A stretch of 42,885 bases of DNA, from the NCBI GenBank assembly GCA_900547685.1, contig URHS01000021.1:1-42885 (forward strand). Reading direction: 5' to 3'. The stretch is from an uncultured Blautia sp. (GTDB lineage: Bacteria > Bacillota > Clostridia > Lachnospirales > Lachnospiraceae). Below the pieces are notes generated by a model. It had not been told where the DNA came from. It saw nothing but the letters and a program-made list of their open reading frames with translations, and ran no database searches. The position numbers and the translations under genes are program-made. Below are positions 25,772 to 34,917 of the stretch, piece after piece; the stretch's first letter is position 1; every line of letters begins with the position of its first letter.

Positions 25772-27395
25772 TTATTTTTATCACAGCCTCATACGGACGC
25801 ATCTGTTCATTCGAACATTTATCTTTATAATTCTGAATTAACGTTTCCGCTCCGTCCCAGTCTTTCAGTATCGGACAGTCTACTGTCTTATCGCTGAAGT
25901 TGACGCAAACAAGAATCTTGGTATCTGCATTTGTACGGGTATAGGCAAAAATCTGCTCGTCTTCCTCCATCAGCAAATCAAACTCTCCATTTACAAATAC
26001 CAGATGTTCTTTCCTGAGTCGAATTAATTTTTTATAATAATGAAACACAGAGTTCTCATTAGCCAGTTCTGCCTCTGCATTAATCTCGGTATAATTCGGA
26101 TTTACTTTCATCCACGGAGTTCCTGTTGTAAATCCTGCGTTTGCTTCTGCATTCCACTGCATCGGAGTCCGGGCATTGTCCCGCCCTCTGGCATAAATGG
26201 ATTCCATAATATCTTCCTTTTTATATCCTGCTTCCAGTCTCTCTGTGTACATATTACGGATTTCGATATCCTGATAATCACTGATATCTGCAAAGCGGAC
26301 ATTTGTCATTCCCAGTTCTTCGCCCTGGTAAATGTACGGTGTGCCCTGCATTCCGTGCAATAACGTTGCCAGCATTTTTGCAGACTCTGTGCGGTATTCT
26401 TTATCATTTCCCCAGCGGGATACGATTCGCGGCAGATCGTGGTTGTCCCAGAACAAACTGTTCCATCCACAGCCATGCAATTCTTTCTGCCATTTTGCAA
26501 GCACTTGTTTCAACTTTACAAGGGGAAGTGGAGCAATATCCCATTTTGCCTTCCCTTCCTGCTGATCCAGTCCAATGTGTTCAAACTGAAACACCATAGA
26601 AAACTCACTTCCATCCGGATTGCTGTACAATTTAGCCCGGTCAATATTGGCTCCCCAAGCTTCTCCTACCGTAATTAAATCACCTTTTTGAAATGTTTCA
26701 CGACTCAATTCCTGAATAAATTCATGAAGCTTTGGGCCGTTATTTGTAATTTTCAAATCCGGCTCTTTTGCGATCTGGTCAATCACATCCAGACGAAATC
26801 CACCTACACCTTTGTCCATCCACCACAGGATCATATCATAAATTTCCCTGCGCACCTTCGAATTCTCCCAGTTCAGATCCGGCTGTTTTACGGAGAACTG
26901 ATGGAAATAATACTGCCCTAATTCCGGTACCCATTCCCACGCAGAACCGCCGAATACGGATTTCATATCATTTGGATAGGTTCCTTCTTTGCCATCTCTC
27001 CAAACATAATAGTCATGGTACGGATTGTCTTTGCTTTTCTTCGCTTCCTGGAACCATCTGTGCTCATCGGACGAATGGTTCAAAACCAAGTCCAGAATAA
27101 TCCGAATGTTCCGCTTCTTTGCTTCTTCGATAAGTGTTTCCATATCATTCAGATTTCCAAACATCGGATCAACATCCTGATAATCAGAAATGTCATAACC
27201 GTTGTCATCCTGCGGTGACTTGCAGACCGGAGACAGCCAGATTGCATCAATCCCCAACTCTTCCAGATAACCTAATCTCTGTATGATTCCCTTTAAATCC
27301 CCAATTCCGTCTCCGTTGCTATCTTGAAAACTTCTCGGATAAATCTGATAAACAACCGCGTGCTTCCACCATTTTTCATATTCTATATGCTCCAT
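25767..27395 (-). CDS. malL: GH13 oligo-1,6-glucosidase / alpha-glucosidase
   Basis: Cytoplasmic exo-acting GH13 enzyme releasing glucose from short alpha-glucans. 542 residues. Visible: calcium-site DSNGDGIGDL (25-34), catalytic Asp D203 in GFRLDVID, Glu E245 in VGEAWG, Asp D320 in WDNHDLPR. Val204 directly after the nucleophile is the residue linked to alpha-1,6 preference in the GH13_31 group, so isomaltose-type or panose-type substrates are favoured; that is inference. ATG at 27395 lies one base after the neighbour's TGA (TGAGATG), implying coupling. Last gene of the mal operon; no terminator follows before leuA. Family gene symbol malL is used for function, not proven orthology. Confidence 0.92.
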   Translation of the reverse strand: MEHIEYEKWWKHAVVYQIYPRSFQDSNGDGIGDLKGIIQRLGYLEELGIDAIWLSPVCKSPQDDNGYDISDYQDVDPMFGNLNDMETLIEEAKKRNIRIILDLVLNHSSDEHRWFQEAKKSKDNPYHDYYVWRDGKEGTYPNDMKSVFGGSAWEWVPELGQYYFHQFSVKQPDLNWENSKVRREIYDMILWWMDKGVGGFRLDVIDQIAKEPDLKITNNGPKLHEFIQELSRETFQKGDLITVGEAWGANIDRAKLYSNPDGSEFSMVFQFEHIGLDQQEGKAKWDIAPLPLVKLKQVLAKWQKELHGCGWNSLFWDNHDLPRIVSRWGNDKEYRTESAKMLATLLHGMQGTPYIYQGEELGMTNVRFADISDYQDIEIRNMYTERLEAGYKKEDIMESIYARGRDNARTPMQWNAEANAGFTTGTPWMKVNPNYTEINAEAELANENSVFHYYKKLIRLRKEHLVFVNGEFDLLMEEDEQIFAYTRTNADTKILVCVNFSDKTVDCPILKDWDGAETLIQNYKDKCSNEQMRPYEAVIKIK

Positions 27396-27396
27396 C

Positions 27397-29154
27397 TCAT
27401 CTTTCCTTTCTCCGTATCAATGTTCCATTAACTCCCAATTGTCCATTTTCAAACTGCCGTGCAAACAGCACTTCGCCACCATCCTTGATGTCTACCGTCT
27501 TTTCCGAACAGTTCAGCAGTACTTCCAACTGATTTCCTGCATCATCCAGCTTAATATATTCTATCAGACGGTCTGCTGCGTATTCCTCCGGAAAATGAAA
27601 ATACAAGCTTTTACATGCCGCCTCGTTTTTCCGCATAGAAATCAAAGTTTTCATTATTGAAATTTTCCCTCTATTTTCTTCTGTTTCTAATTCTCCCCAC
27701 GGCATGCATCTGCGGCAATCCGGGTCAAATCCACCTTCCATGGCAATCTCTGTTCCGTAGTAAATACACGGACTGCCCGGCATGGTAAAGAGGATTGCAA
27801 GCTGTTGATAAAACTTATCCAAATCATTAAATCGACTCATCAACCGCTGTGTATCATGAGAGTCTAAAAGGTTAAACATTACATTATTATTCTGCTGCAT
27901 ATACATCGTATAACAGTGATTTACCATATATTCAAATTCCACTTTTTCCATTTCTTTATCCAGAAAGAAATCATGAATTCCGCTCATCAGCGGATAGTTC
28001 ATCACAGCATCGTACTCGTCTCCGTAAAGCCACTGGCTGGCATTGTGCCAGATTTCTCCCAGCAGATATAAATCAGCTTTTTTCTTCCTCAAACGGTTTC
28101 TAAGCTGTTTTAAAAAAGTATGGGAAATCTCATTTCCCACATCAAACCGGATACCATCAATATCAAATTTCTCAATCCAGTCTTCGCAAATTTTCCCAAA
28201 ATAGTCCATTACTTCTGTGTTGTTTGTATTGAGTTTTGGCATTCCATCTGTAAATGCAAAAGAATAAAAACGTCCATCTCTTGTATCTGCCCGTTTGCCC
28301 AGCTGTTCCCAGTCATGAACCATAAACCAGTTTGCGTATTCAGAATCTTTTCCCTTTTCTAAAATGTCCTGCCACGGAGCGAATTTGCGACCGCAATGAT
28401 TAAATACCGCATCCACCATAATACGAATTCCATGCTCATGAGCTTCCTTTACCAATGCAGCAAATTCTTCTTCTGTTCCGAAATGCGGATCAATTTTTGT
28501 ATAATTTGTAGTATCATATTTATGATTGGATTCTGCTTCCATAATTGGGTTCAGATAAATACCTGTGATCCCCAGATTTTTCAAATAAGGCAACCTCTCC
28601 CGAATTCCATTCAAATCCCCTCCAAAGCGTTCTTCATTAGTTACCTCTCCGCTACGCCACGGAAGCACATCTGCCTCTTCTTTGATTTCTGCTCCTCTGC
28701 AAAAGCGATCCGGAAATATCTGATACCAGACTGTTTCATTGACCCAACTTGGAGTTTCATTAACATCTGCCGAATTCATCCATGGTACGGTAAAGCACTG
28801 CAGCATCCTGCCGTCCATTTCCGTCTGTTCTTCCGTCAGAAATCCATCTTCAAAAAAGTTCCACACCTCATCTTTCGTGTGTAGTTCAAAATAATATTTG
28901 CATCGTTTATACTTCGGTTCCAGTGTTGTTGTCCACCAGAGCTGATGTTTCAGGCGTTTCTTAAAACAGATTTCCTCACGCTTTCCTATCCACTTCTCGT
29001 TTCCTCCAAGGATACCTGTTTCAAACGGGTCTCCATAATGTATGAAGACCCGTTCCACGTCATAACCTGTTTTTAAGTTAATGATCAGCTCATTTTCATT
29101 CAATGGATAACTCATCTGCTCCGATGTTTTATGATAAACTCCGGTAAATTCCAT
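27397..29154 (-). CDS. GH13 neopullulanase/cyclomaltodextrinase-like enzyme
   Basis: 585 residues. An N-terminal beta domain (1-125) resembles the CBM34-type domain of neopullulanase, cyclomaltodextrinase and maltogenic amylase, which helps dimerise and shape the active site. The GH13 barrel follows, beginning VWYQIFPDRF (142-151), with D338 in DGIRFDVGNE, E367 in LLGEIWHN and D434 in LLDSHDTQR. No signal peptide, so it works on imported maltodextrins or cyclodextrins. ATG at 29154 with AAAGGAG upstream, 11 bases after malQ. It is between malQ and the 1,6-glucosidase in the operon. Confidence 0.92.
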   Translation of the reverse strand: MEFTGVYHKTSEQMSYPLNENELIINLKTGYDVERVFIHYGDPFETGILGGNEKWIGKREEICFKKRLKHQLWWTTTLEPKYKRCKYYFELHTKDEVWNFFEDGFLTEEQTEMDGRMLQCFTVPWMNSADVNETPSWVNETVWYQIFPDRFCRGAEIKEEADVLPWRSGEVTNEERFGGDLNGIRERLPYLKNLGITGIYLNPIMEAESNHKYDTTNYTKIDPHFGTEEEFAALVKEAHEHGIRIMVDAVFNHCGRKFAPWQDILEKGKDSEYANWFMVHDWEQLGKRADTRDGRFYSFAFTDGMPKLNTNNTEVMDYFGKICEDWIEKFDIDGIRFDVGNEISHTFLKQLRNRLRKKKADLYLLGEIWHNASQWLYGDEYDAVMNYPLMSGIHDFFLDKEMEKVEFEYMVNHCYTMYMQQNNNVMFNLLDSHDTQRLMSRFNDLDKFYQQLAILFTMPGSPCIYYGTEIAMEGGFDPDCRRCMPWGELETEENRGKISIMKTLISMRKNEAACKSLYFHFPEEYAADRLIEYIKLDDAGNQLEVLLNCSEKTVDIKDGGEVLFARQFENGQLGVNGTLIRRKER

Positions 29155-29165
29155 TGTGTTCTCCT

Positions 29166-30632
29166 TTATTGTCTGAAAAATAAATTTTTATACTTCTTCA
29201 TTTCTTTTTCTGCAAGGGTAAAGTCCGGCATCCGCCATTCCCAGTTTGGACTGCCCACCGTTCCCGGTGTATTTAAGTGTCCTTCTCTTCCCTGTCCAAG
29301 CACATCTGCCATTGGAAGGATTGCATACTCTGCCGGACTTTTCAAGGTATAAGCAATTAACTTGTCTTTGATGCTTCCCTGACGAATTCCCTGACGCACA
29401 AGAAATCTGCGGATTTTCCGCTGTGCTGCACAGGTCAGCTTTCCATACCATTCCATCAGCGTATCATTGTCATGAGTTCCGGTATAAATAATCATATTTT
29501 CTACATCATGGAAACTGTCATAGGCATACTTTCCGTTTGTTTCAATAGAGAATACGAGAATTTTCATGCCTTTCAGGTGATAATGGTTCTTCAGTTCCAA
29601 TACTTCCGGCCGCAGATCTCCCAAATCTTCAGCTACCAGATTCACTCCCTGAATTTTTGCTTTCAGCGTATCGATCACTTCATAGCCCGGCGCCTCGATC
29701 CACTCACCCTCAATCGCAGTGGGACAGCTTGCCGGAATTTTCCAGAAAGTATCAAAAGCACGGAAATGATCAATTCGAATAATATCAAATAACTTGCTGC
29801 TATATCCAATTCTGTCTACCCAGAACTGATACTCATTTTCTTTCAGATAATCCCAGTCATAAATTGGATTGCCCCATCTCTGTCCTGTAACACTGAAATA
29901 ATCAGGCGGCACACCTGCAATAAAAATCGGTCTTCCATCGGTATCCAGAAGAAAATTTTGTTTCCCTGCCCAGACATCTACCGAGTCCACTCCTACGTAA
30001 AACGGCACATCTCCCATAATCTGAATGTCAGCTGCGTTTGCCTCTTCTTTTAATCGCATCCACTGGCTGAAAAACTGATACTGTAAAAACATCTGATACT
30101 GTACTTCTGCTTCCAGTTCTTCTGAAAGAGAAGTTCTTGTCTCCGGCCAATTTTTGGCTTCTGCCGTCCATTCATTCCAGCAGCTGCCTCCATGCTTCTT
30201 TTTCAAGGCACAAAACACACTGTACTCATATACCCAGTCCTGTGAAGCAAAGTCCTTGTAAGCATCTTCATTTTGTTTACCTTGTGCACAGAATGCTGTA
30301 AATGCCTCTCTCAAATAGGGCTCTTTAAAAGCACGGACTGCATCATAATCTATCTGTACTGTGTTTTCACGAAAGCTCTCTGCCTTTGCCTTTAATAGTC
30401 CTTCTTCATACAAAATGTCCAGGCTGATATACAATTCATCTCCCGCACAGGAGGAATACGGCTGATACGGAGAATTGCCGTATCCTACCGGATTCATCGG
30501 AAGAATTTGCCAGATTTTCACACCATTTTCTTTTAAAAGTTGAATAAAACGGTAGGCTTCAGCGCCCATCTCCCCCACCCCGGTGCGGGATGGAAGAGAG
30601 GCAACCGGCATTAAAATTCCGCTCTTTTTCAT
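29166..30632 (-). CDS. malQ: 4-alpha-glucanotransferase (amylomaltase)
   Basis: GH77 enzyme that transfers maltodextrin segments between chains and releases glucose. 488 residues, the compact bacterial length. Starts with the family pattern GILMPVASLPS; has GYGNSPYQPYSS, GDVPFYV, nucleophile D288 in IRIDHFRAF, acid/base E335 in LVAEDLG and the third Asp in THDNDT. ATG at 30632 with AGGAG upstream; 13 bases after the phosphorylase gene. In the pathway it lengthens short dextrins so that the phosphorylase can continue. Confidence 0.97.
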   Translation of the reverse strand: MKKSGILMPVASLPSRTGVGEMGAEAYRFIQLLKENGVKIWQILPMNPVGYGNSPYQPYSSCAGDELYISLDILYEEGLLKAKAESFRENTVQIDYDAVRAFKEPYLREAFTAFCAQGKQNEDAYKDFASQDWVYEYSVFCALKKKHGGSCWNEWTAEAKNWPETRTSLSEELEAEVQYQMFLQYQFFSQWMRLKEEANAADIQIMGDVPFYVGVDSVDVWAGKQNFLLDTDGRPIFIAGVPPDYFSVTGQRWGNPIYDWDYLKENEYQFWVDRIGYSSKLFDIIRIDHFRAFDTFWKIPASCPTAIEGEWIEAPGYEVIDTLKAKIQGVNLVAEDLGDLRPEVLELKNHYHLKGMKILVFSIETNGKYAYDSFHDVENMIIYTGTHDNDTLMEWYGKLTCAAQRKIRRFLVRQGIRQGSIKDKLIAYTLKSPAEYAILPMADVLGQGREGHLNTPGTVGSPNWEWRMPDFTLAEKEMKKYKNLFFRQ

Positions 30633-30645
30633 TGTAATATATCTC

Positions 30646-32907
30646 CTATAATTTCCAAATATCTTTATTATACTCTGCTATTGTTCTGTCAGATGAGAAA
30701 AATCCTGCTTTTGCAATATTTACAAGCATTTTCTTCTCCCATGCTTTTTCATCTTCGTAATCTGCCAGCATCTGCTCTTTTGTCTTGATATATTCTTTTA
30801 CATCCAGAAGTGCCATAAACCAGTCTTTTCCCACGATTTCTTTATACAGTCGTCCCAAGTTTACTGGATCTCCGATGCGGATCAGCTCTTTGCTGATGAT
30901 GAAATCAACCAGTTCTTCTATCATCGGATCGTTGTCGTAAATATCTGCCGCACAGTAACCGCCCGTAGCATACAGATCAATCACCTTCTCAGATTTTTCT
31001 CCGAAGATGTAAATATTGTCATCACCAACTAACTGATGGATTTCTACATTTGCTCCGTCCTCTGTTCCCAATGTTACCGCACCATTCAACATGAACTTCA
31101 TGTTTCCTGTTCCGGAAGCTTCTTTAGATGCCAGCGAAATCTGTTCGGAAATATCACATGCCGGAATCAGTTTTTCTGCTTTTGTCACGTTGTAATTCTC
31201 TACCATGACGATTTTCATATATGGGCTGACCTCCGGATCATTTTCAATCAACTGTTGTAAGCAGAGGATCAAATGAATGATATCTTTTGCAATGGTATAA
31301 GCCGGCGCTGCCTTTGCTCCAAAAATCATCGTGAGCGGACGTTTTGGCAGGTTCCCCTTCTTGATTTCTTTGTATTTATAAATTGCATAAAGAGCATTCA
31401 TCTGCTGTCTCTTATACTCATGGAGACGCTTGATCTGAATGTCAAATACAGAATTCTCATCAATATCAATATTCTGTGTCAGCTTCAGGTATTTCTTCAG
31501 TTCAACCTTGGCTTCTTTCTTGATTTCTTTTAACTTCGCCAATACAGCCTCATCATCCTGATAAGCCAGAAGTTTTTCCAGTTCTGTGGCGTTGTCCATG
31601 TATCCCGGTCCGATTAATTCTTTCAGGTATTCTGCCAGTCCATGATTGCAGTGTGTAAGCCATCTGCGGAAAGTAATTCCGTTTGTCTTATTGTTGAACT
31701 TCTCCGGATAAATATCATAAAACGGTTTCAGCTCAGACTCTTTGAGAATTTCTGTATGAAGAGCTGCAACGCCATTGACTGCATATCCAAAATGAATGTC
31801 AATGTGCGCCATATGTACTCTATTTTGATCATCAATGATATATACCTTCGAATCGCGAAAATCTCTTCTCACTCTTGCATCTAGTTCACGGATAATCGGA
31901 AGCAAGTGCGGTACCACCTTTTCCAGATAAGAAATCGGCCATTTCTCCAACGCTTCTGCCAAAATCGTATGGTTTGTATATGCACAAGTTTTGCTCACCA
32001 CATCAACTGCAGTATCAATATTAAATCCCTTCTGTTCTGTCAGTATACGAATCAACTCCGGAATTACCATAGTCGGATGAGTATCGTTGATCTGGATACA
32101 TACGTGCTCGTGCAAATGATACAAATTTACACCGCGCTCTTCTACCTCTTTCAAAATCAGCTGTGCCGCATTGCTTACCATGAAATACTGCTGGTAAATA
32201 CGCAGAAGCTGTCCTGCCTCATCACTGTCATCCGGATAGAGGAACAATGTCAGGTTCTTGCCAATGTCATTCTTATCAAAGGAAATGCCATTGCCGATGA
32301 TACTCTCATCTACGCTGTCCAAATCAAACAAATGCAGTTTATTGCATCCGCTGTTATACCCCGGAATATCAATGTCGTACATGGTGGATTTCAATGTAAA
32401 GTCTTTGAATGGAACTTCAAAACTTGTCTCTGTTCTTGTCAGCCAGCTTTTCTCTGCAATCCACGGATTTTTCTCTTCCCACTGTTTATTGTCGGCAAAT
32501 TTCTGAAGAAACAGACCGTCGTGGTAATTCAGTCCTACACCGTCTCCGTTCAATCCCAGTGTTGCAATAGAATCTAGGAAACATGCTGCCAGACGTCCCA
32601 GACCGCCGTTGCCAAGAGATGGCTCCAATTCTACTTCTTCGATTTCTGTCAGGTCATGTCCGTGTTTCTTCAACACTTCTCTTGTTTCTTCAAAAAGTCC
32701 TAAGTTAATCAAATTGTTAGATAACAGCTTTCCGATTAAAAACTCTGCGGAAATATAATATAATTTTCTATCTCCCTCGTTGTGTTTCATTCCCTGCATC
32801 TTCTCTTTCAACAATGTTAAAAGAGCTGCATAAATTTCCTCATTGGATGCCTCTGTGATGCTCTTGCCGTAGCTTGCTTGTAACATCTGTTCTAATTCTC
32901 TTTCCAT
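30646..32907 (-). CDS. glgP: Maltodextrin/glycogen phosphorylase
   Basis: PLP-dependent GT35 enzyme releasing glucose-1-phosphate from alpha-1,4-glucan ends. The start is the ATG at 32907 (AAAGGAG upstream), giving 753 residues; the frame is open 141 bases further but that runs over the end of the debranching gene without a ribosome binding site. Visible: GNGGLGRLAACFLDS, KRLHEYKRQ, and the PLP lysine K604 in KEASGTGNMKF. It lacks the long N-terminal regulatory extension of animal enzymes. Operon context (transport, MalQ, pullulanase) suggests imported maltodextrin as substrate, hence malP would be an equally good name; glycogen use cannot be excluded because a debranching enzyme sits next to it. 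Confidence 0.96.
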   Translation of the reverse strand: MERELEQMLQASYGKSITEASNEEIYAALLTLLKEKMQGMKHNEGDRKLYYISAEFLIGKLLSNNLINLGLFEETREVLKKHGHDLTEIEEVELEPSLGNGGLGRLAACFLDSIATLGLNGDGVGLNYHDGLFLQKFADNKQWEEKNPWIAEKSWLTRTETSFEVPFKDFTLKSTMYDIDIPGYNSGCNKLHLFDLDSVDESIIGNGISFDKNDIGKNLTLFLYPDDSDEAGQLLRIYQQYFMVSNAAQLILKEVEERGVNLYHLHEHVCIQINDTHPTMVIPELIRILTEQKGFNIDTAVDVVSKTCAYTNHTILAEALEKWPISYLEKVVPHLLPIIRELDARVRRDFRDSKVYIIDDQNRVHMAHIDIHFGYAVNGVAALHTEILKESELKPFYDIYPEKFNNKTNGITFRRWLTHCNHGLAEYLKELIGPGYMDNATELEKLLAYQDDEAVLAKLKEIKKEAKVELKKYLKLTQNIDIDENSVFDIQIKRLHEYKRQQMNALYAIYKYKEIKKGNLPKRPLTMIFGAKAAPAYTIAKDIIHLILCLQQLIENDPEVSPYMKIVMVENYNVTKAEKLIPACDISEQISLASKEASGTGNMKFMLNGAVTLGTEDGANVEIHQLVGDDNIYIFGEKSEKVIDLYATGGYCAADIYDNDPMIEELVDFIISKELIRIGDPVNLGRLYKEIVGKDWFMALLDVKEYIKTKEQMLADYEDEKAWEKKMLVNIAKAGFFSSDRTIAEYNKDIWKL

Positions 32908-32926
32908 CTTTGTTCTCCTTTCGCAT

Positions 32927-34900
32927 TTACACTTTACAGGCACTGGGATTATTATTTTTTTCCAATTGTTCATATACTCGAAGAATTTCTCCAACACTCC
33001 ATGCCTGTGCAAAACATCCTTTAGAAGATACCGGATTTTTTCCGTCATAAATTTCCGGAAACTGTCCGATGCATCCTTCTCTCAACGCACTTTCCATAAT
33101 TTCCAGCTGCTCTGTTACAGTCTGTTTTGCCGTTTCACTATAATTATATACTTTCAAATATGCCAGATAATATGCTCCCAAAGGGAATGTCCAGACAGTC
33201 CCCTGATGATATGCCATATCCCGATCCTTCATTTCCCCCTCGTAGACCGGATGAAACTGTTCATCCGCCTCTTCCAGGGTGCGTAACCCATAAGAAGTAT
33301 ATAGCTTCTCAAATACCGTTTCCACTATCTGCCGTTCTTTTTCCCCATCTAAAATGGAAAACGGCATTGAAACTGCCCAAATCTGATTACATCGAATCTG
33401 CTCGTCCGCATAAGTCCCTGAAATTACATCTTTTAAACAGCTTTTTTCCGGCATCCAGAACTTCTCTGCAAAAGATCTGCTTGCCTGTTCTGCCTGTTTC
33501 GTATAGCGTTCCGCTTCCTGCTTCTCTTCTGCAAACAAAGCCATAATCCGCAGCGCATTATACCAGTACGCATTAATTTCCACCGGTTTGCCGTGTCGTG
33601 GTGTCGGCAGAATATCTCCCACTCGTACATCCATCCAGGTTACCTGTGCCAGACCTTCTCCTGCACAAATAAGCCCATCCCTATCCATGTAAATTCCAAA
33701 CAAGGTTCCTCGCTGATATCCGTTTATAATTCGCTCCATGACCGGATACATTTCCCTGACAAATGCACGATCTTTTGTCGCTTCATAATACAGATAGACA
33801 CTGTTGATAAAGAGCAGTGCTGCATCCACCGTGTTATACAACGGCTCATTTCCACCTTCCGGGAACAAATTCGGCATCAAACCATCTTTTTCATTTTGTG
33901 CAAATGTATAAAGAATTTGTTTTGCTGCTTCATACTGCCCGGTGGAAATACAGAGCCCCGGCAGTGCAATCATCGTATCTCTTCCCCAGTCTTCAAAAAA
34001 AGGATATCCCGCCAAAATGGTCTTTCCTCCGGTAGAGTCTCTCTCCGAAATAAACTGGTTCGCACTTTTAACAAGCATTTTTCCGATTTCAGATGTAAGC
34101 CCTGCTTTTTCTTCCAGTGCTTTCCGATACTGCTTCGTTTCCAGAATTACTTCTTCTGCCCGGATTTGTGACAATTCCATTTCATAAACCATATCCAGCC
34201 CGATGTGCTGTCCTGCTTCTGCTTCTATTGTAATCTTATGATATGCTCTTGCACACCCATAAGCTCTGCGTCCGTCACAAATGTCGTACCGATAGAAATA
34301 TCTTTCTTCTGTTTCTTTTATACTTTCATTCTTTCCATCTGTCCGAAGAAAAAGGCTAGTTCCATTACTCTGAATTCGTGTATTCCCACTTATATCCTCG
34401 CAGGAAATCTTCTGTATTTCTTCCAGTTCATCTCCTTTTGGTACAAACTGGTAAAATGGCGTCACTGAAAATGTTATTTTTTTGCTGCTTCGATTATAAA
34501 TATCATAATGAACTGCTACCGTATTTTTCTTTTGCAACATTCCGATTTCTTTGCGGACTTCTACTCCGTCTATAAGAAATCTCCAGACCGGAGTATCCTC
34601 ATAAGTAAAAGAAGTCAGATACAAATACCCTTGCTCCGGTTCTCTTTCCTTAAATTCCTGTGTAGATAAGGTTTTATTTTCTCCGGTCTCCGTCAAAAGT
34701 TCTTCTTTCAGACGGTGCACCAAATTATAACGACAGTTCGGAGCTTTTGTGCACGCCATCAGAAGCGCATGGTCATTTCTGGATACTCCTCCTGTCATAG
34801 TAAGAGAAGAAAATCCACCCAGACCGTTTGTCAGCAGATAACAGTTTTCCAGTCCCCGCTCCAATGTTTTCCAGTCCTGCTTTCCATAAATCCATTTCAT
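32927..34900 (-). CDS. Glycogen/limit-dextrin debranching enzyme (amylo-1,6-glucosidase type)
   Basis: 657 residues in two parts: an N-terminal beta-rich domain (about 15-240, starting with LTNGLGGFSSLTMTG) and a C-terminal (alpha/alpha)6 amylo-alpha-1,6-glucosidase domain (about 270-640) with GYPFFEDWGRDTMIALPG (298-315), LMPNLFPEGG, VTWMDVRVG and AYHQGTVWTFPLG. It hydrolyses single alpha-1,6-linked glucose stubs, complementing PulA, which cuts longer branches. ATG at 34900 with GAAAGGA upstream, 17 bases after pulA. No signal peptide. It lacks the GH13 transferase half of eukaryotic debranching enzymes, as is usual for the bacterial form. Confidence 0.93.
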   Translation of the reverse strand: MKWIYGKQDWKTLERGLENCYLLTNGLGGFSSLTMTGGVSRNDHALLMACTKAPNCRYNLVHRLKEELLTETGENKTLSTQEFKEREPEQGYLYLTSFTYEDTPVWRFLIDGVEVRKEIGMLQKKNTVAVHYDIYNRSSKKITFSVTPFYQFVPKGDELEEIQKISCEDISGNTRIQSNGTSLFLRTDGKNESIKETEERYFYRYDICDGRRAYGCARAYHKITIEAEAGQHIGLDMVYEMELSQIRAEEVILETKQYRKALEEKAGLTSEIGKMLVKSANQFISERDSTGGKTILAGYPFFEDWGRDTMIALPGLCISTGQYEAAKQILYTFAQNEKDGLMPNLFPEGGNEPLYNTVDAALLFINSVYLYYEATKDRAFVREMYPVMERIINGYQRGTLFGIYMDRDGLICAGEGLAQVTWMDVRVGDILPTPRHGKPVEINAYWYNALRIMALFAEEKQEAERYTKQAEQASRSFAEKFWMPEKSCLKDVISGTYADEQIRCNQIWAVSMPFSILDGEKERQIVETVFEKLYTSYGLRTLEEADEQFHPVYEGEMKDRDMAYHQGTVWTFPLGAYYLAYLKVYNYSETAKQTVTEQLEIMESALREGCIGQFPEIYDGKNPVSSKGCFAQAWSVGEILRVYEQLEKNNNPSACKV

Positions 34901-34917
34901 AACAATTCCAGTCCTTT

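Noticed and set aside
31906..32577. 223-codon plus-strand frame opposite glgP
   Set aside because: It is antisense to a highly conserved phosphorylase, has no ribosome binding site, and is rich in Cys/Ile/Leu/Phe as expected of a shadow frame.
32908..33048. Extended N-terminus of the phosphorylase
   Set aside because: It would overlap the end of the debranching gene by about 120 bases and has no ribosome binding site, whereas the ATG at 32907 does.
33593..34171. 192-codon plus-strand frame opposite the debranching enzyme gene
   Set aside because: Antisense shadow of a clear GH family protein; no ribosome binding site or protein-like domain.
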